64,000 nucleotides of DNA, taken from positions 1 to 64,000 of the forward strand of contig NZ_JAUNTN010000010.1 of NCBI RefSeq assembly GCF_030538695.1, read 5' to 3'. Below, one piece after another: positions 12,869 through 21,741 of this stretch. Position numbers and translations under genes: made by a program. Below the pieces are notes generated by a model that saw nothing but the letters and a program-made list of their open reading frames with translations, searched no databases and was not told where the DNA came from. This stretch comes from Paracoccus sp. (in: a-proteobacteria). Lineage in GTDB: Bacteria > Pseudomonadota > Alphaproteobacteria > Rhodobacterales > Rhodobacteraceae. Every line of letters begins with the position of its first letter. The stretch's first letter is position 1.

Positions 12869-13090
12869 ATGTCTGATCTGGCTTTGATTCTCGGCACGGC
12901 CCTCTGTGCGCTGTCTGTCCCGGTGGCGGTGATCTCGGCGCTGCTGCTGCGCCCGCCACGGGCAGCCGCAGTTATGATGATTCTGGGCCTCGCCGGGCTT
13001 GGCGCGGGCGCATGGCTGGCGAAAACGCCCACCGCCGCGCTGGATCTGCCCGCCGCTTGGGCGCGTCTGATTGCCGGGACGCCGGAATAA
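12869..13090 (+). CDS. Small membrane protein, function unknown
   Basis: 73 residues with two hydrophobic segments, about 2-26 (LALILGTALCALSVPVAVIS) and 33-51 (AAAVMMILGLAGLGAG), so probably two membrane passes. It starts 30 bases after pyk with an ATG preceded by GGGGGCGCAT, a fair ribosome site, and ends 3 bases before the promoter of rpmI. Its strand and spacing suggest co-transcription with pyk. I do not recognise a family. Confidence 0.6.
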   Translation: MSDLALILGTALCALSVPVAVISALLLRPPRAAAVMMILGLAGLGAGAWLAKTPTAALDLPAAWARLIAGTPE

Positions 13091-13093
13091 CTC

Positions 13094-13122
13094 TTGCCAA
13101 ATCCACCGCGCGGCCTTATAGA
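13094..13122 (+). promoter_or_regulatory. Sigma70-type promoter for rpmI-rplT
   Basis: TTGCCA (13094-13099), then 17 bases, then TATAGA (13117-13122), a near-consensus housekeeping promoter at optimal spacing. It would start transcription near 13130, leaving about 65 bases of leader before rpmI. It is the best promoter match noticed in the window. Confidence 0.7.
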
Positions 13123-13196
13123 CCGCGCTTCCACACCGCGCGACCGGCCAAATGGCATTGCCGAGCCGCGCGTTCACTCTGTCAAAGGAGACGAAA

Positions 13197-13397
13197 ATGC
13201 CGAAGATGAAGACCAAATCGGCCGCGAAAAAGCGGTTCTCGATGACGGCCTCGGGCAAGGTCAAAGCCGGCCCCGCAGGCAAGCGTCACGGGATGATCAA
13301 GCGCTCGACGAAATTCATCCGCGAAACCACCGGGACCATGATCCTGTCGGATGCGGACGCGAAAATCGTCAAGAAATACATGCCCTATAATCGGTAA
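13197..13397 (+). CDS. rpmI: Large ribosomal subunit protein bL35
   Basis: 66-residue basic ribosomal protein. [22 protein letters not shown], the conserved K-RHGMIKRS stretch and the C-terminal VKKYMPYNR match L35. The ATG follows AAAGGAG at 6 bases. It pairs with rplT 12 bases downstream. In many bacteria infC precedes these two genes; here pyk and a small membrane gene do, and a dedicated promoter is visible just upstream. Confidence 0.97.
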   Translation: MPKMKTKSAAKKRFSMTASGKVKAGPAGKRHGMIKRSTKFIRETTGTMILSDADAKIVKKYMPYNR

Positions 13398-13409
13398 GGA
13401 GCGCGAGAG

Positions 13410-13769
13410 ATGTCCCGAGTTAAATCTGGCAAGGTTACGCACCGTCGCCACAAGAAGGTGCTGGACGCCGCCAAAGGCTATTACGGCAACCGTTCGCGCA
13501 ACTTCCGCACCGCCACGCAGGCTGTGGACAAGGCAAACCAGTATGCCACCCGCGACCGCAAGAACCGCAAGCGCAACTTCCGCGCCCTGTGGATTCAGCG
13601 AATCAACGCCGCTGTGCGCGCGGTGGACGCTGAAATGACCTATTCGCGCTTCATCAACGCTCTGGCGAAAGCCGGGATCGAGGTGGACCGCAAGGTTCTG
13701 GCCGATCTGGCCGTGCATGAACCGGAAGCCTTCGGCGCCATCGTGGCACAGGCGAAAGCCGCCGCCTAA
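13410..13769 (+). CDS. rplT: Large ribosomal subunit protein bL20
   Basis: 119 residues, the normal length. It binds 23S rRNA early in 50S assembly. The N-terminal basic extension ([25 protein letters not shown]) and [23 protein letters not shown] are the L20 signatures. Second gene of the rpmI-rplT unit, followed by a strong terminator. In some bacteria L20 represses its own operon through the mRNA leader; the short leader here shows no obvious rRNA-mimicking fold by eye. Confidence 0.97.
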   Translation: MSRVKSGKVTHRRHKKVLDAAKGYYGNRSRNFRTATQAVDKANQYATRDRKNRKRNFRALWIQRINAAVRAVDAEMTYSRFINALAKAGIEVDRKVLADLAVHEPEAFGAIVAQAKAAA

Positions 13770-13788
13770 GGCCGAAACGATCCGAAAG

Positions 13789-13815
13789 CCCCCGCCACGG
13801 CGGGGGTTTTTCTTT
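13789..13815 (+). terminator. Rho-independent terminator after rplT
   Basis: CCCCCG and CGGGGG pair around a six-base loop CCACGG and are followed by TTTTTCTTTT. It lies 20 bases after the rplT stop. Confidence 0.9.
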
Positions 13816-13821
13816 TCGGGC

Positions 13822-13950
13822 ATGATGATTTCAAGAATTGCGCTTGTGATATTTCTTGTCTCTTGCGCAGCGCAAACCGTGCTGACCCCGCTGATTTTAC
13901 GCCATATGGGACCAATCCCACCCCACCGCGATGCGCATTGGTTATCGTAG
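13822..13950 (+). CDS. Possible 42-residue peptide, doubtful
   Basis: A short reading frame beginning with two consecutive ATG codons. The first half is hydrophobic with a possible lipobox (LVSC) after SRIALVIF; the second half has no features. There is no convincing ribosome site, and the ATG lies within 10 bases of the rplT terminator run. The 270 bases up to smpB hold nothing else recognisable. Confidence 0.2.
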   Translation: MMISRIALVIFLVSCAAQTVLTPLILRHMGPIPPHRDAHWLS

Positions 13951-14223
13951 AAAATGTTTCAGGGGCGCGGCGGTAAGCTGACGGCGCTGGCAGCCTGCCC
14001 TGCGCTGGCGGGATGGGTCGCGGTGGCCGTCTTTTGCGCTGATAAACCACCACTGAACCCGGTGACGCTTAACGGTTTCTTCAGGTGTTTATGCCAATCT
14101 GGCGGCACGAATCATCTGGAACCGCCATGCTGACCGCATTTGCCCTGATCCTGTTGTTTACGGCCCTGCTGCGACCGGCTGCCCCTTTACAGCCGCGTCT
14201 CGCACCCCTATCTGACGTCGATC

Positions 14224-14697
14224 ATGGCGAAACAAGACGACACGAATTACAAGGTTATCGCGGAAAACCGCCGCGCGCGCTTCGATTATTTCATCGAAAG
14301 CGATCTGGAATGTGGCATCATGCTCACCGGGTCCGAGGTGAAATCCCTGCGCACCGGCCAATCGAACATCACCGAATCCTATGCCAGCGTCGAGGATGGC
14401 GAATTGTGGCTGATAAATGCCTATATCGCCACACTGACCCATGCCGGGGTGTTCGGCCACGAGGAGCGGCGCAAGCGCAAGCTGCTGGTCAGCCGCCGGG
14501 AATTGTCGCGCCTGTGGCAAGCCATCGGACGCGAGGGGATGACCCTTGTGCCGCTGGTCATGTATTTCAACCACCGCGGCAAGGTGAAGGTCAAGATCGG
14601 CGTTGCCAAGGGCAAGAAAGTCGCGGACAAGCGCGAAACCAGCGCCAAGCGCGACTGGAACCGGCAAAAGTCGCGCCTGCTCAAGCAAAACGGCTGA
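14224..14697 (+). CDS. smpB: SsrA-binding protein
   Basis: Partner of tmRNA in trans-translation, rescuing stalled ribosomes. 157 residues, standard size. The beta-barrel core shows [38 protein letters not shown], the [18 protein letters not shown] stretch and the basic C-terminal tail [21 protein letters not shown] that enters the decoding centre. The tmRNA gene itself is not in this window. A loose inverted repeat CAACTGA/TCAGTTG followed by TTAATTTTTG begins 17 bases after the stop and may act as a weak terminator. Confidence 0.97.
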   Translation: MAKQDDTNYKVIAENRRARFDYFIESDLECGIMLTGSEVKSLRTGQSNITESYASVEDGELWLINAYIATLTHAGVFGHEERRKRKLLVSRRELSRLWQAIGREGMTLVPLVMYFNHRGKVKVKIGVAKGKKVADKRETSAKRDWNRQKSRLLKQNG

Positions 14698-14801
14698 TGC
14701 AACACGGGCTCCAACTGACGCAATGTAAACCAACAGTTTCAGTTGCTTAATTTTTGATCTGTGCCATTCTTCCGCCATCATATCGGCAAAGGAGAAAAGC
14801 C

Positions 14802-15101
14802 GTGGAATATCTTCCCCTTATCATCAGCCTTCTGTCCGGTGCCGCTGGCGGCAATATCGTCGGCGCTTTGGCTAAGAACCTGAACCTCGGAACGGCGGGC
14901 AACTCGATCGCCGGCATCCTCGGTGGCGGGCTTGGCGCACAGATCCTCGGGATGCTTGGCGCAGGCGGTGCGGCTGCGGCCTCCCAATCGACCGGGCTGG
15001 ACATCGGCTCGATCATCGCCAGCGTGGCGGGCGGCGGTGCAGGTGGCGGCGCCCTGATGGCCATTATCGGCGTTGTGCGCCAGATGATGAACAAAAACTG
15101 A
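14802..15101 (+). CDS. Glycine-rich small membrane protein, unknown function
   Basis: 99 residues from a GTG start with AAAGGAG 8 bases upstream. The sequence is a run of Gly/Ala/Ile-rich hydrophobic segments ([57 protein letters not shown]) with a short charged end RQMMNKN. I recall similar short proteins as conserved hypotheticals in alphaproteobacteria, without known function. It stands alone between smpB and the sulfurtransferase gene. Confidence 0.7.
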   Translation: MEYLPLIISLLSGAAGGNIVGALAKNLNLGTAGNSIAGILGGGLGAQILGMLGAGGAAAASQSTGLDIGSIIASVAGGGAGGGALMAIIGVVRQMMNKN

Positions 15102-15201
15102 TTCGCCCGACAATCCCCCGCGCAGGCTTCTTGCGCGGGGTTTCCCATTGCCGCGCGGGGTCTGCTTTTGTAAAGCAGACATGACACGGGCAAAGGGGGC
15201 A

Positions 15202-16056
15202 ATGATGGACGATCCGAAAACTCTGGTTTCAACCGACTGGCTGGCCGCCCATCTGAACGACCCCGACCTGCGGATCATTGATGCAAGCTGGCATATGCCC
15301 GCCGCAGGCCGTGACGGCCGGGCGGAATATGACGCCGCCCATATCCCCGGCGCACGTTTTTTCGACCTCGACGCAATTTCCGACACGAAAAGCGAATTGC
15401 CGCATATGGCACCATCGCCGGAAATGTTCATCAGCCGGATGCGGGCCATGGGCATTGGCGACGGGCATCAGGTGGTGGTTTATGACAATGCCGACACCCA
15501 CAGCGCAGCGCGGGTCTGGTGGACCTTTCGCCTGATGGGCAAAACCGACGTGGCGATGCTGGACGGCGGTTTCGCCAAGTGGCAGGCTGAGGGCCACCCG
15601 GTCGAGGACATGCCCCCGGTTCTGCGCGACCGCCACATCACCGTGCAGCGTCAGGCCGGGCTGGTCCGTGACGTGACGCAGGTCGCCGCCGCCAGCAAGC
15701 TGCGCGACCATGAGATCATCGACGCCCGCGCCCCCGGCCGGTTCCGGGGTGAGGAGCCCGAACCCCGCCCCGGCCTGCGCTCGGGCCATATTCCGGGGGC
15801 AAAAAACGTGCCGATCAGCGCGATTTACAACCCTGACGGCACGATGAAAGACCCCGACGCGCTGCGGGCCGCCTTTGAATCCGCCGGCGTGGATCTGTCA
15901 CGCCCCGCCATCACGAGTTGCGGTTCCGGCGTTACCGCCGCCAGCCTGTCGCTGGCGCTGGAACGGATCGGCCACCGCAACCATTCGCTTTATGACGGCT
16001 CATGGGCGGAATGGGGCATGTATAACGACCTGAAAATCGAAACCGGAGACGCATGA
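15202..16056 (+). CDS. sseA: 3-mercaptopyruvate sulfurtransferase
   Basis: Two-domain rhodanese-fold enzyme of 284 residues moving sulfur from 3-mercaptopyruvate to thiol acceptors. The N-terminal inactive domain (about 8-133) and C-terminal active domain (about 165-280) are both present. The active loop CGSGVTA (Cys240) is the mercaptopyruvate type rather than the thiosulfate type (CRxGx). Domain hallmarks [21 protein letters not shown] and [10 protein letters not shown] are visible. The start is chosen 4 bases after AAAGGGGG; an ATG at 15181 is possible but lacks a ribosome site. Its stop overlaps the next gene by 4 bases. Confidence 0.93.
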   Translation: MMDDPKTLVSTDWLAAHLNDPDLRIIDASWHMPAAGRDGRAEYDAAHIPGARFFDLDAISDTKSELPHMAPSPEMFISRMRAMGIGDGHQVVVYDNADTHSAARVWWTFRLMGKTDVAMLDGGFAKWQAEGHPVEDMPPVLRDRHITVQRQAGLVRDVTQVAAASKLRDHEIIDARAPGRFRGEEPEPRPGLRSGHIPGAKNVPISAIYNPDGTMKDPDALRAAFESAGVDLSRPAITSCGSGVTAASLSLALERIGHRNHSLYDGSWAEWGMYNDLKIETGDA

Positions 16057-17240
16057 TGCTGTCCAATCTGAAACCGCAGGCTGTCGATAAAATCCTCGCC
16101 CTGATCGGAGAGTTCAAAGCCGACCCCCGGCAAGGCAAGATCGACCTTGGCGTGGGTGTTTACAAGGACGCAAACGGGCTGACCCCGATCATGCGCGCCG
16201 TCCGCACCGCCGAGGCCCGGATGCTCGAGAATGAGACCACCAAGACCTACGCCACACTGGCGGGCGAGCAGGATTTCCGCGACGCCATGTGCAAGCTGGT
16301 GCTTGGCGATGGTTTCGACCCCTCGCGCACCGCTGCGCTGGCGACGGTCGGCGGCACCGGCGCAGTGCGTCAGGCGCTAGAACTGGCGCGGATGGCCAGC
16401 CCCGGCCTGACCGTCCATGTCAGCGATCCGACCTGGCCGAACCACAATTCTATCATCAATTTCATGGGCCTGCCGCTGGTCGAATACCGCTATTTCGACG
16501 CCGCCAGCCGTGGCGTGGATTTTGAAGGGATGAAGGCCGACCTGGCCCGCGCGAAAAAGGGTGATGTGGTGCTGCTGCATGGCTGCTGCCACAACCCGAC
16601 CGGCGCGAACCTGACGCTGGAGCAATGGGCCGAGGTTGCCACAATTATCGAAAAGACCGGCGCAACACCGTTGATTGACCTTGCCTATCAAGGCTTTGGC
16701 GATGGGCTGGAGGCTGACGCCGCTGGCACCCGTCTGATGGCAAGCCGCTTCCCGGAACTGCTGATTGCGGCCTCGTGCAGCAAGAACTTTGGCATCTACC
16801 GCGAGCGCACCGGGGCATTGATCGCGCTGACCGATAACGCGGCGACCCGCGATCTGGCACAAGGCGCGATGGCGTTCCTGAACCGCCAGACCTATTCCTT
16901 CCCGCCGTTCCACGGCCAGCGCATCGTGACGCTGGTGCTGACCGATGACGCCCTGCGCGCCGATTGGGAAGCCGAGCTGGAGCAGGTCCGCAGCGGGATG
17001 CTGACCCTGCGCAGCCAGCTTGCCGATGAGTTGCGCCAACTGTCGGGCAGCGACCGTTTCGACTTTCTGGCACAGCACCGGGGCATGTTCTCGCGCCTCG
17101 GGACCACGCCGGACAAGGTGCAGAAGCTGAAGGATGATTTCGCCGTCTACATGGTGGGCGATTCGCGGCTGAACATTGCCGGGCTGAACAGCAGCACGGT
17201 GCCGATTCTGGCCCGCGCCATTATCGACGCCGGGATCTGA
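16053..17240 (+). CDS. Aromatic amino acid aminotransferase (class I)
   Basis: PLP-dependent transaminase, 395 residues, aspartate/tyrosine aminotransferase family of the E. coli AspC/TyrB type. Visible are IDLGVGVYKD, SDPTWPNHNSI, the CHNPTG substrate motif (179-184), the PLP lysine Lys244 in SCSKNFGIYRERTG and the C-terminal Arg region SRLNIAGL. I favour aromatic substrates but aspartate cannot be excluded. Its ATG overlaps the sulfurtransferase stop (ATGA). The pairing may feed mercaptopyruvate made by transamination of cysteine to the sulfurtransferase, which is inference. Confidence 0.9.
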   Translation: MMLSNLKPQAVDKILALIGEFKADPRQGKIDLGVGVYKDANGLTPIMRAVRTAEARMLENETTKTYATLAGEQDFRDAMCKLVLGDGFDPSRTAALATVGGTGAVRQALELARMASPGLTVHVSDPTWPNHNSIINFMGLPLVEYRYFDAASRGVDFEGMKADLARAKKGDVVLLHGCCHNPTGANLTLEQWAEVATIIEKTGATPLIDLAYQGFGDGLEADAAGTRLMASRFPELLIAASCSKNFGIYRERTGALIALTDNAATRDLAQGAMAFLNRQTYSFPPFHGQRIVTLVLTDDALRADWEAELEQVRSGMLTLRSQLADELRQLSGSDRFDFLAQHRGMFSRLGTTPDKVQKLKDDFAVYMVGDSRLNIAGLNSSTVPILARAIIDAGI

Positions 17241-17264
17241 TCCGGGCCGCAAACGCGCCGGGGA

Positions 17265-18182
17265 TTACTCCGGCGCGTATTTCGTCAGCCACATCACCGA
17301 CAGATCGCGCGAGGGCGTAAAGTCCTGCAACCGCATCTGGAACCGCGTGGGCGAGATTTTTTCCACCCCGCTGCCGCAAAAACTGACCAGCGAATCGGGC
17401 GTGGGCTTGTCCACGATCAGGGTGAAATCACCAATCGGGCCGCGCCAGTTCGCGCCGGTGGTCAGGATGTAATCCAGCCGGGTCTCGATCCCGCCGCTGC
17501 CATCCGGGAACATGCGGCGGGCAGCGTTGTGGAAACTGTCATCAATGCAAACATCCGCATAATGCGGATCATCCGCCCGATAGGTGCCACCGGCAATGCT
17601 AAGGGTCGGATCGGGCTTATAGCTGTGATGCACGGCAAGATCGCGCCCCGCCGGGAAGGTCTGGTTCCACCACCAGGCGCGGCTCAACAGCCAGCGCGGT
17701 TCCCCATCCGGCATAACCAGATCGCGGATTTGCACCCGCTGATCGGCAGGCAGCGCGGCAAGCACGGGCGCGGCCTCCAGCGGGTTGATGGGGATGCGCA
17801 AGGCGGTCAGGCGCTCGGTCACATCGACCCCGGCCAGCAGCGCGCGGCTTTGCAGATTGGGCGTAACCGGGTTGCCGCCAACCGTCACCGTAAAGTCCAT
17901 ATGCCCCGGATCATCCAGCATCCCCGCACGGTCCGGCCCATAAAAATCGACGTCCAGATCGGGCAACGGAAAGGCCACGATCGTGGGAATGTCGGCGGCG
18001 CTGTGGTTGTGGAATACATAATCCACCGTGACCCGATCCGACGCGATATGCAGCACTTCGCTGCGCATTTCCACGTCGTCGGTGGTGTGCAGCACCAGCC
18101 CCGAGGCCGGCAACCCGGCCATGGAATCATTGGCCAGCGCGGGCGTGGCGGTCAGCATCAGCAGGGCAGCAAGGCGCAGCAT
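17265..18182 (-). CDS. DUF4424 family exported protein
   Basis: 305 residues with a clear signal peptide (LRLAALLMLTATPALA, cleavage about residue 18), so periplasmic. The mature part begins NDSMAGLPASGLVL and carries features of DUF4424: an early segment describing a beta-rich domain (RVTVDYVFHNHS, VAFPLPDLDVDF), later WWWNQTFPAGRDLAVHHSYKP and a C-terminal CGSGVEKISPTRFQ. Function unknown. It is isolated: convergent with the aminotransferase gene and 45 bases downstream of the coiled-coil gene on the same strand. Confidence 0.8.
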   Translation of the reverse strand: MLRLAALLMLTATPALANDSMAGLPASGLVLHTTDDVEMRSEVLHIASDRVTVDYVFHNHSAADIPTIVAFPLPDLDVDFYGPDRAGMLDDPGHMDFTVTVGGNPVTPNLQSRALLAGVDVTERLTALRIPINPLEAAPVLAALPADQRVQIRDLVMPDGEPRWLLSRAWWWNQTFPAGRDLAVHHSYKPDPTLSIAGGTYRADDPHYADVCIDDSFHNAARRMFPDGSGGIETRLDYILTTGANWRGPIGDFTLIVDKPTPDSLVSFCGSGVEKISPTRFQMRLQDFTPSRDLSVMWLTKYAPE

Positions 18183-18227
18183 GGTCGTTCCTCCTGCCGC
18201 GCAACGTAGCAGATACCGTGCCTCGCG

Positions 18228-18566
18228 TCAGCTTTTCCGCGCCTTGGCCAGCTTCTTTTCGATATAGTCGCGCAATTCCTCGACCTCGACACGGCTGTCG
18301 TTCAGCCCATCCATGGCAATGCGCAATTCGGCCTTTGCCTCGGCCAGCTTTTGCGACAGTTCGGCTTCGCGGGTTTCCAGTTCTGCGACAGCAGCATCGC
18401 GGGCCTCCTCGGCCTCGTGAAGCTGTTGGGCCATCTCCTCCAACTCGCCCATATCGGCGCGGGTTGGACGGGTCAGGCGGTGGACCAGCCAGCTTGCGAA
18501 CCAGCCAAGCACAAAGGCCGCGAACAGGATAACAGCGGTGGCGAGGATGAACTCTTGTCGGTTCAT
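18228..18566 (-). CDS. Membrane-anchored coiled-coil protein
   Basis: 112 residues. An N-terminal membrane helix (about 6-30, ILATAVILFAAFVLGWFASWLV) is followed by a charged coiled coil (about 38-108, MGELEEMAQQLHEAEEARDAA and repeats of Glu/Ala/Leu). The ATG lies 1 base after the stop of the OmpA-family gene with GGAGAAC upstream, so the two are co-translated. Likely an inner-membrane partner of that envelope protein; the name is descriptive only. Confidence 0.75.
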   Translation of the reverse strand: MNRQEFILATAVILFAAFVLGWFASWLVHRLTRPTRADMGELEEMAQQLHEAEEARDAAVAELETREAELSQKLAEAKAELRIAMDGLNDSRVEVEELRDYIEKKLAKARKS

Positions 18567-18567
18567 G

Positions 18568-20709
18568 TCAGTTCTCCTGCGGTTCGGGTGTGGCGGCAGG
18601 CGCTGCCGGTTGGTCGGACTGCGCGGCGGGATCAGGTTCCGGGGCGGGATCAGCGGGGGCCGGTTCCTCGGTCGGTTCAGGTGCCGTTTCCGCAGCAGCT
18701 TCAGTGGCGGCTTCAGCTTCGGCATCCGGGGTGACTTCGGGGGCGGCATCAGCCTCGGGCGCGGTTTCCGCAGCATCCCCGGCATCAGTTTCAACCTCGG
18801 GTGCGGGTTCGGGCAGGTCAGTCGTCACCCCCGCCGTGACCGCAGGGGCCGCGGGGGCGTCCTCGACCGGCTGATCCGACAGCAAGGTAAAGGCGATGCG
18901 GCGGTTGGCCTCGCGCCCCTCGGGGGTGTCGTTATCGGCCACCGGCTGCGCCGCGCCATAACCGCGCGCCGTCAGCAAACTGGTTGGGATTGACGCCTCT
19001 GCCATAGCCGCCAGAACTGCCTCGGCACGGCTCTGCGACAGCGCGAGGTTGGTTTCATCCCGGCCCTGCGAATCGGTGTGGCCGCCGATCTCGATGCGGA
19101 AAGCCTCGCAATCCTGCATCGCCTCAGCCAGCCGCCCGATCAGCGGGTCCACATCCCCCACAATAGCCGCGCCACCCGGCTCGAACCCGATGGCGGTTTC
19201 CGACATCACCCGGTTCAGCCGGTCCACACATTCCGCCCCATCCGGCAGCGCCAGCGAGACATCCAGCCGCCGGTCATAGCGGATCGCCAGTTGATAATCC
19301 GCCCCTGCGCCAAGCCGCTGAGACAGCACTTTCGCCACATCATCACTGGCGGTCGGATTACCCGACAGACCGTCAATGCGGATCAGGTCGGGGGTCACGC
19401 GGATACTGCCCTCGGTCAGCCCGGCCATCGCCTCCAGCGCAGCAATGATCCGCAGCGTCCAGCCGTCGGGAACCGAAGCATCGACCCGCAGCAAATCCTC
19501 GACCTGCGGAAAGCGCGACCGGGCCAGGCCCTCGACCGCAGCGCGGATACGGGCATCAGGGATGCGCCCGCGCAGGGTAATCTTGCCGTCACCCCCGGCG
19601 CGGGCGGTGAACTCGACCGGGCCGGGCGCCTCGCTGCCACTATCGCGGTTGGCGGTCAGGCTAAAGCCAACGGGCAGCGCGTTTTCCAAAGCCCCCGCAA
19701 CGTCGTCCAACTGGTCCTGCGCCACATCCGGCCCCGCCAGCAAAGACACCCGCCCATCCGACAGCGTAACCGTTCCCGTGCCAAGCGCCGCCAGCGCCCG
19801 AATCGCATCCGCCGCCGCCTGCCCCCATTGATCCGAGGGCGCACCCAGTCCCAGAGTGCAGCCGAGACGGCTGGTCACGCCCGCCTCCCGCGCGGCGCTC
19901 AGGATCATATCACGCGCCTCGGCGGTGTCAGCGGTGCAGGCGTCAAAGCGGGTGCCATCCTGATCCTTGACCAACCGCAGCATAAAGGGCGCCACCACCG
20001 GGCGCGGCGCGGAAATATCCATATCCAGCGTAACCCCACGCGGCGCAGCGCGGCGCAGATCGCCCTCGATCCGGGCCTTTTCACTGATATTCGCGGCAAT
20101 CGCAGAAACCGAAACCCGCCCCGGCGCGACCGAGACCTTGGCCTGACGCAACATCTGCGTCGCCCGCAGGCCGAAATCAAAGGCCGGCTGCCAGTTCGCA
20201 GGCACCGGATAATCGGCGGCATCCAGCAGGTCCGAGACCTGCGCAACGTCCTCGGCCCGCGTCAGCCGGTCCAGCAGGCCACGGCGGTCGGTATTGGCAG
20301 GCACCAGCCCGATCAGCGACAGTGCGCCTTCGTTGCGCAGCAATTCGACCTTGAAATCCGGCGCGGCCAGCAACTCGGCGCGGGCCACATCCATATGATC
20401 ACGGATGCGGTCCGGCTGCACCTGCGATTCCGCACGGGTCAGGGCGCGAAAGCGGGCGACCTCATCCGGGGCGGTGCCGTGCAAATGGACCTGTAGCCCG
20501 TCGGTCGAGACTTGCACCCAGTCCAGCCCAGCCTCGGCCGCCAGCGCAAGGCCGACATCCTGCGCGCTCTGCTGCTCGATGAAATCGGCGGCATGGGTCG
20601 CGGCCAGCCAGCTTAACCCCGCCGCACCGGCAAGCGCCACCAGCCCCGGCAGCACCGGCGCGGATTTCGGGCGTGCAGCAGGATCAGGGCGGGCGGGTTG
20701 ATCGGCCAT
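18568..20709 (-). CDS. OmpA-family envelope protein with long acidic tail
   Basis: 713 residues. A membrane helix near the start (about 18-40, PVLPGLVALAGAAGLSWLAA) anchors the protein with most of it in the periplasm. A repeated region of BON-like or similar alpha/beta modules follows (for example around GLQVHLHGTAPDEVARF and GKITLRGRIPDARIRAAVEGL), then a peptidoglycan-binding OmpA domain (FRIEIGGHTDSQGRDETNLALSQ, then LTARGYGAAQPVADN with EGREANRRI). The last 95 or so residues are an acidic Pro/Ala/Glu tail, unusual after an OmpA domain. The start is chosen at MADQPARPD, preceded by AAGGACGCCCT. It follows ubiA by 60 bases and overlaps nothing. Confidence 0.85.
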   Translation of the reverse strand: MADQPARPDPAARPKSAPVLPGLVALAGAAGLSWLAATHAADFIEQQSAQDVGLALAAEAGLDWVQVSTDGLQVHLHGTAPDEVARFRALTRAESQVQPDRIRDHMDVARAELLAAPDFKVELLRNEGALSLIGLVPANTDRRGLLDRLTRAEDVAQVSDLLDAADYPVPANWQPAFDFGLRATQMLRQAKVSVAPGRVSVSAIAANISEKARIEGDLRRAAPRGVTLDMDISAPRPVVAPFMLRLVKDQDGTRFDACTADTAEARDMILSAAREAGVTSRLGCTLGLGAPSDQWGQAAADAIRALAALGTGTVTLSDGRVSLLAGPDVAQDQLDDVAGALENALPVGFSLTANRDSGSEAPGPVEFTARAGGDGKITLRGRIPDARIRAAVEGLARSRFPQVEDLLRVDASVPDGWTLRIIAALEAMAGLTEGSIRVTPDLIRIDGLSGNPTASDDVAKVLSQRLGAGADYQLAIRYDRRLDVSLALPDGAECVDRLNRVMSETAIGFEPGGAAIVGDVDPLIGRLAEAMQDCEAFRIEIGGHTDSQGRDETNLALSQSRAEAVLAAMAEASIPTSLLTARGYGAAQPVADNDTPEGREANRRIAFTLLSDQPVEDAPAAPAVTAGVTTDLPEPAPEVETDAGDAAETAPEADAAPEVTPDAEAEAATEAAAETAPEPTEEPAPADPAPEPDPAAQSDQPAAPAATPEPQEN

Positions 20710-20769
20710 AGGGCGTCCTTCCGGTCGTTCCAAGGCCCCCGACCTAGCCGAAACCAGTGATTTTCGCAA

Positions 20770-21729
20770 TCACACGATTGCGGCAACGGCCAGTGAGGCG
20801 GCAAGGATCAGCCCGGTATCGCGGTTGGCGCGGAACAAAATCATGCAATTGTCCGGGTCATCAGGACGGAACACCCGCATCTGCCAGACCATATGCGCCC
20901 CGTATCCCACCACACCGGCCAGCGCGATCAGCAGCGCCAGACCACCCGCGCCGGTCGCCAGCACCGCCACGACCATCAGCAGGCAGGACAGCGCCCCGAA
21001 CAGCGGCAGGATGCGCGGGCTGTTATCGCCAAACAGGCGGGCGGTGGATTTCACCCCGATCTGCGCGTCGTCCTGCGTGTCCTGATGGGCATAGATCGTG
21101 TCATAGAACACCGTCCACGCAATCCCCGACAGCCAGGCGATAACTGGTGCCGCGTCCAGCCGCCCCATATGCGCGACATAGGCCAGCAGAACGCCCCAGT
21201 TAAAGGCGATGCCAAGGAATATCTGCGGCCACCATGTAAATCGCTTGGCAAAGGGATAGATCAGCAGCGGGCCAAGGCTCAGCGCCCCCATCACCACCGC
21301 GGCCCGGCCCATGGTCAGCAGCACCGCCAGCCCCACCACCGTCTGCACCGCCAGCCAGATATAGGCCCCGCGCAGCGTTACCTGCCCCGAGGGCAGCGGA
21401 CGGGAGCGGGTCCGCGCCACCTGCGCGTCGAAATCGCGGTCGGTGATGTCGTTCCATGTGCAGCCCGCGCCGCGCATCGTCACCGCCCCGATGGCGCAGG
21501 CGATATACAGCCACAGGTCGCGCCATTCCGGCCCATCCGCCAGCATCGCCAGCCCGATCCCGAACCAGCAGGGCAGCAGCAGCAACCACGTTCCGATAGG
21601 CCGGTCGGCGCGGCTCATCCGCAGCAGCGGCCGCCATGCCGCCGGAGCATAAAGGTCAACCCAGTTGCGGGCGGGGGCATCGTGAACCGGGGCGTGAACC
21701 GGGTCTGGCATTTCGGCGGGTGCGGGCAT
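20770..21729 (-). CDS. ubiA: 4-hydroxybenzoate polyprenyltransferase
   Basis: Integral membrane prenyltransferase that attaches the polyprenyl tail to 4-hydroxybenzoate in ubiquinone synthesis. 319 residues with about eight hydrophobic segments. The two Asp-rich motifs are seen as NDITDRDFDAQVARTRSRPLPSG and YDTIYAHQDTQDDAQIG, which bind the prenyl diphosphate through magnesium. The start at 21729 is preferred because GGAAGGCAGGAT precedes it. Only 12 bases separate this start from that of rsmE on the other strand. Confidence 0.95.
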   Translation of the reverse strand: MPAPAEMPDPVHAPVHDAPARNWVDLYAPAAWRPLLRMSRADRPIGTWLLLLPCWFGIGLAMLADGPEWRDLWLYIACAIGAVTMRGAGCTWNDITDRDFDAQVARTRSRPLPSGQVTLRGAYIWLAVQTVVGLAVLLTMGRAAVVMGALSLGPLLIYPFAKRFTWWPQIFLGIAFNWGVLLAYVAHMGRLDAAPVIAWLSGIAWTVFYDTIYAHQDTQDDAQIGVKSTARLFGDNSPRILPLFGALSCLLMVVAVLATGAGGLALLIALAGVVGYGAHMVWQMRVFRPDDPDNCMILFRANRDTGLILAASLAVAAIV

Positions 21730-21741
21730 ATCCTGCCTTCC

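Noticed and set aside
14085..14750. Long open frame overlapping smpB, beginning with a hydrophobic stretch near 14127
   Set aside because: It lies mostly on top of smpB in another frame; the translated part inside smpB has no family character.
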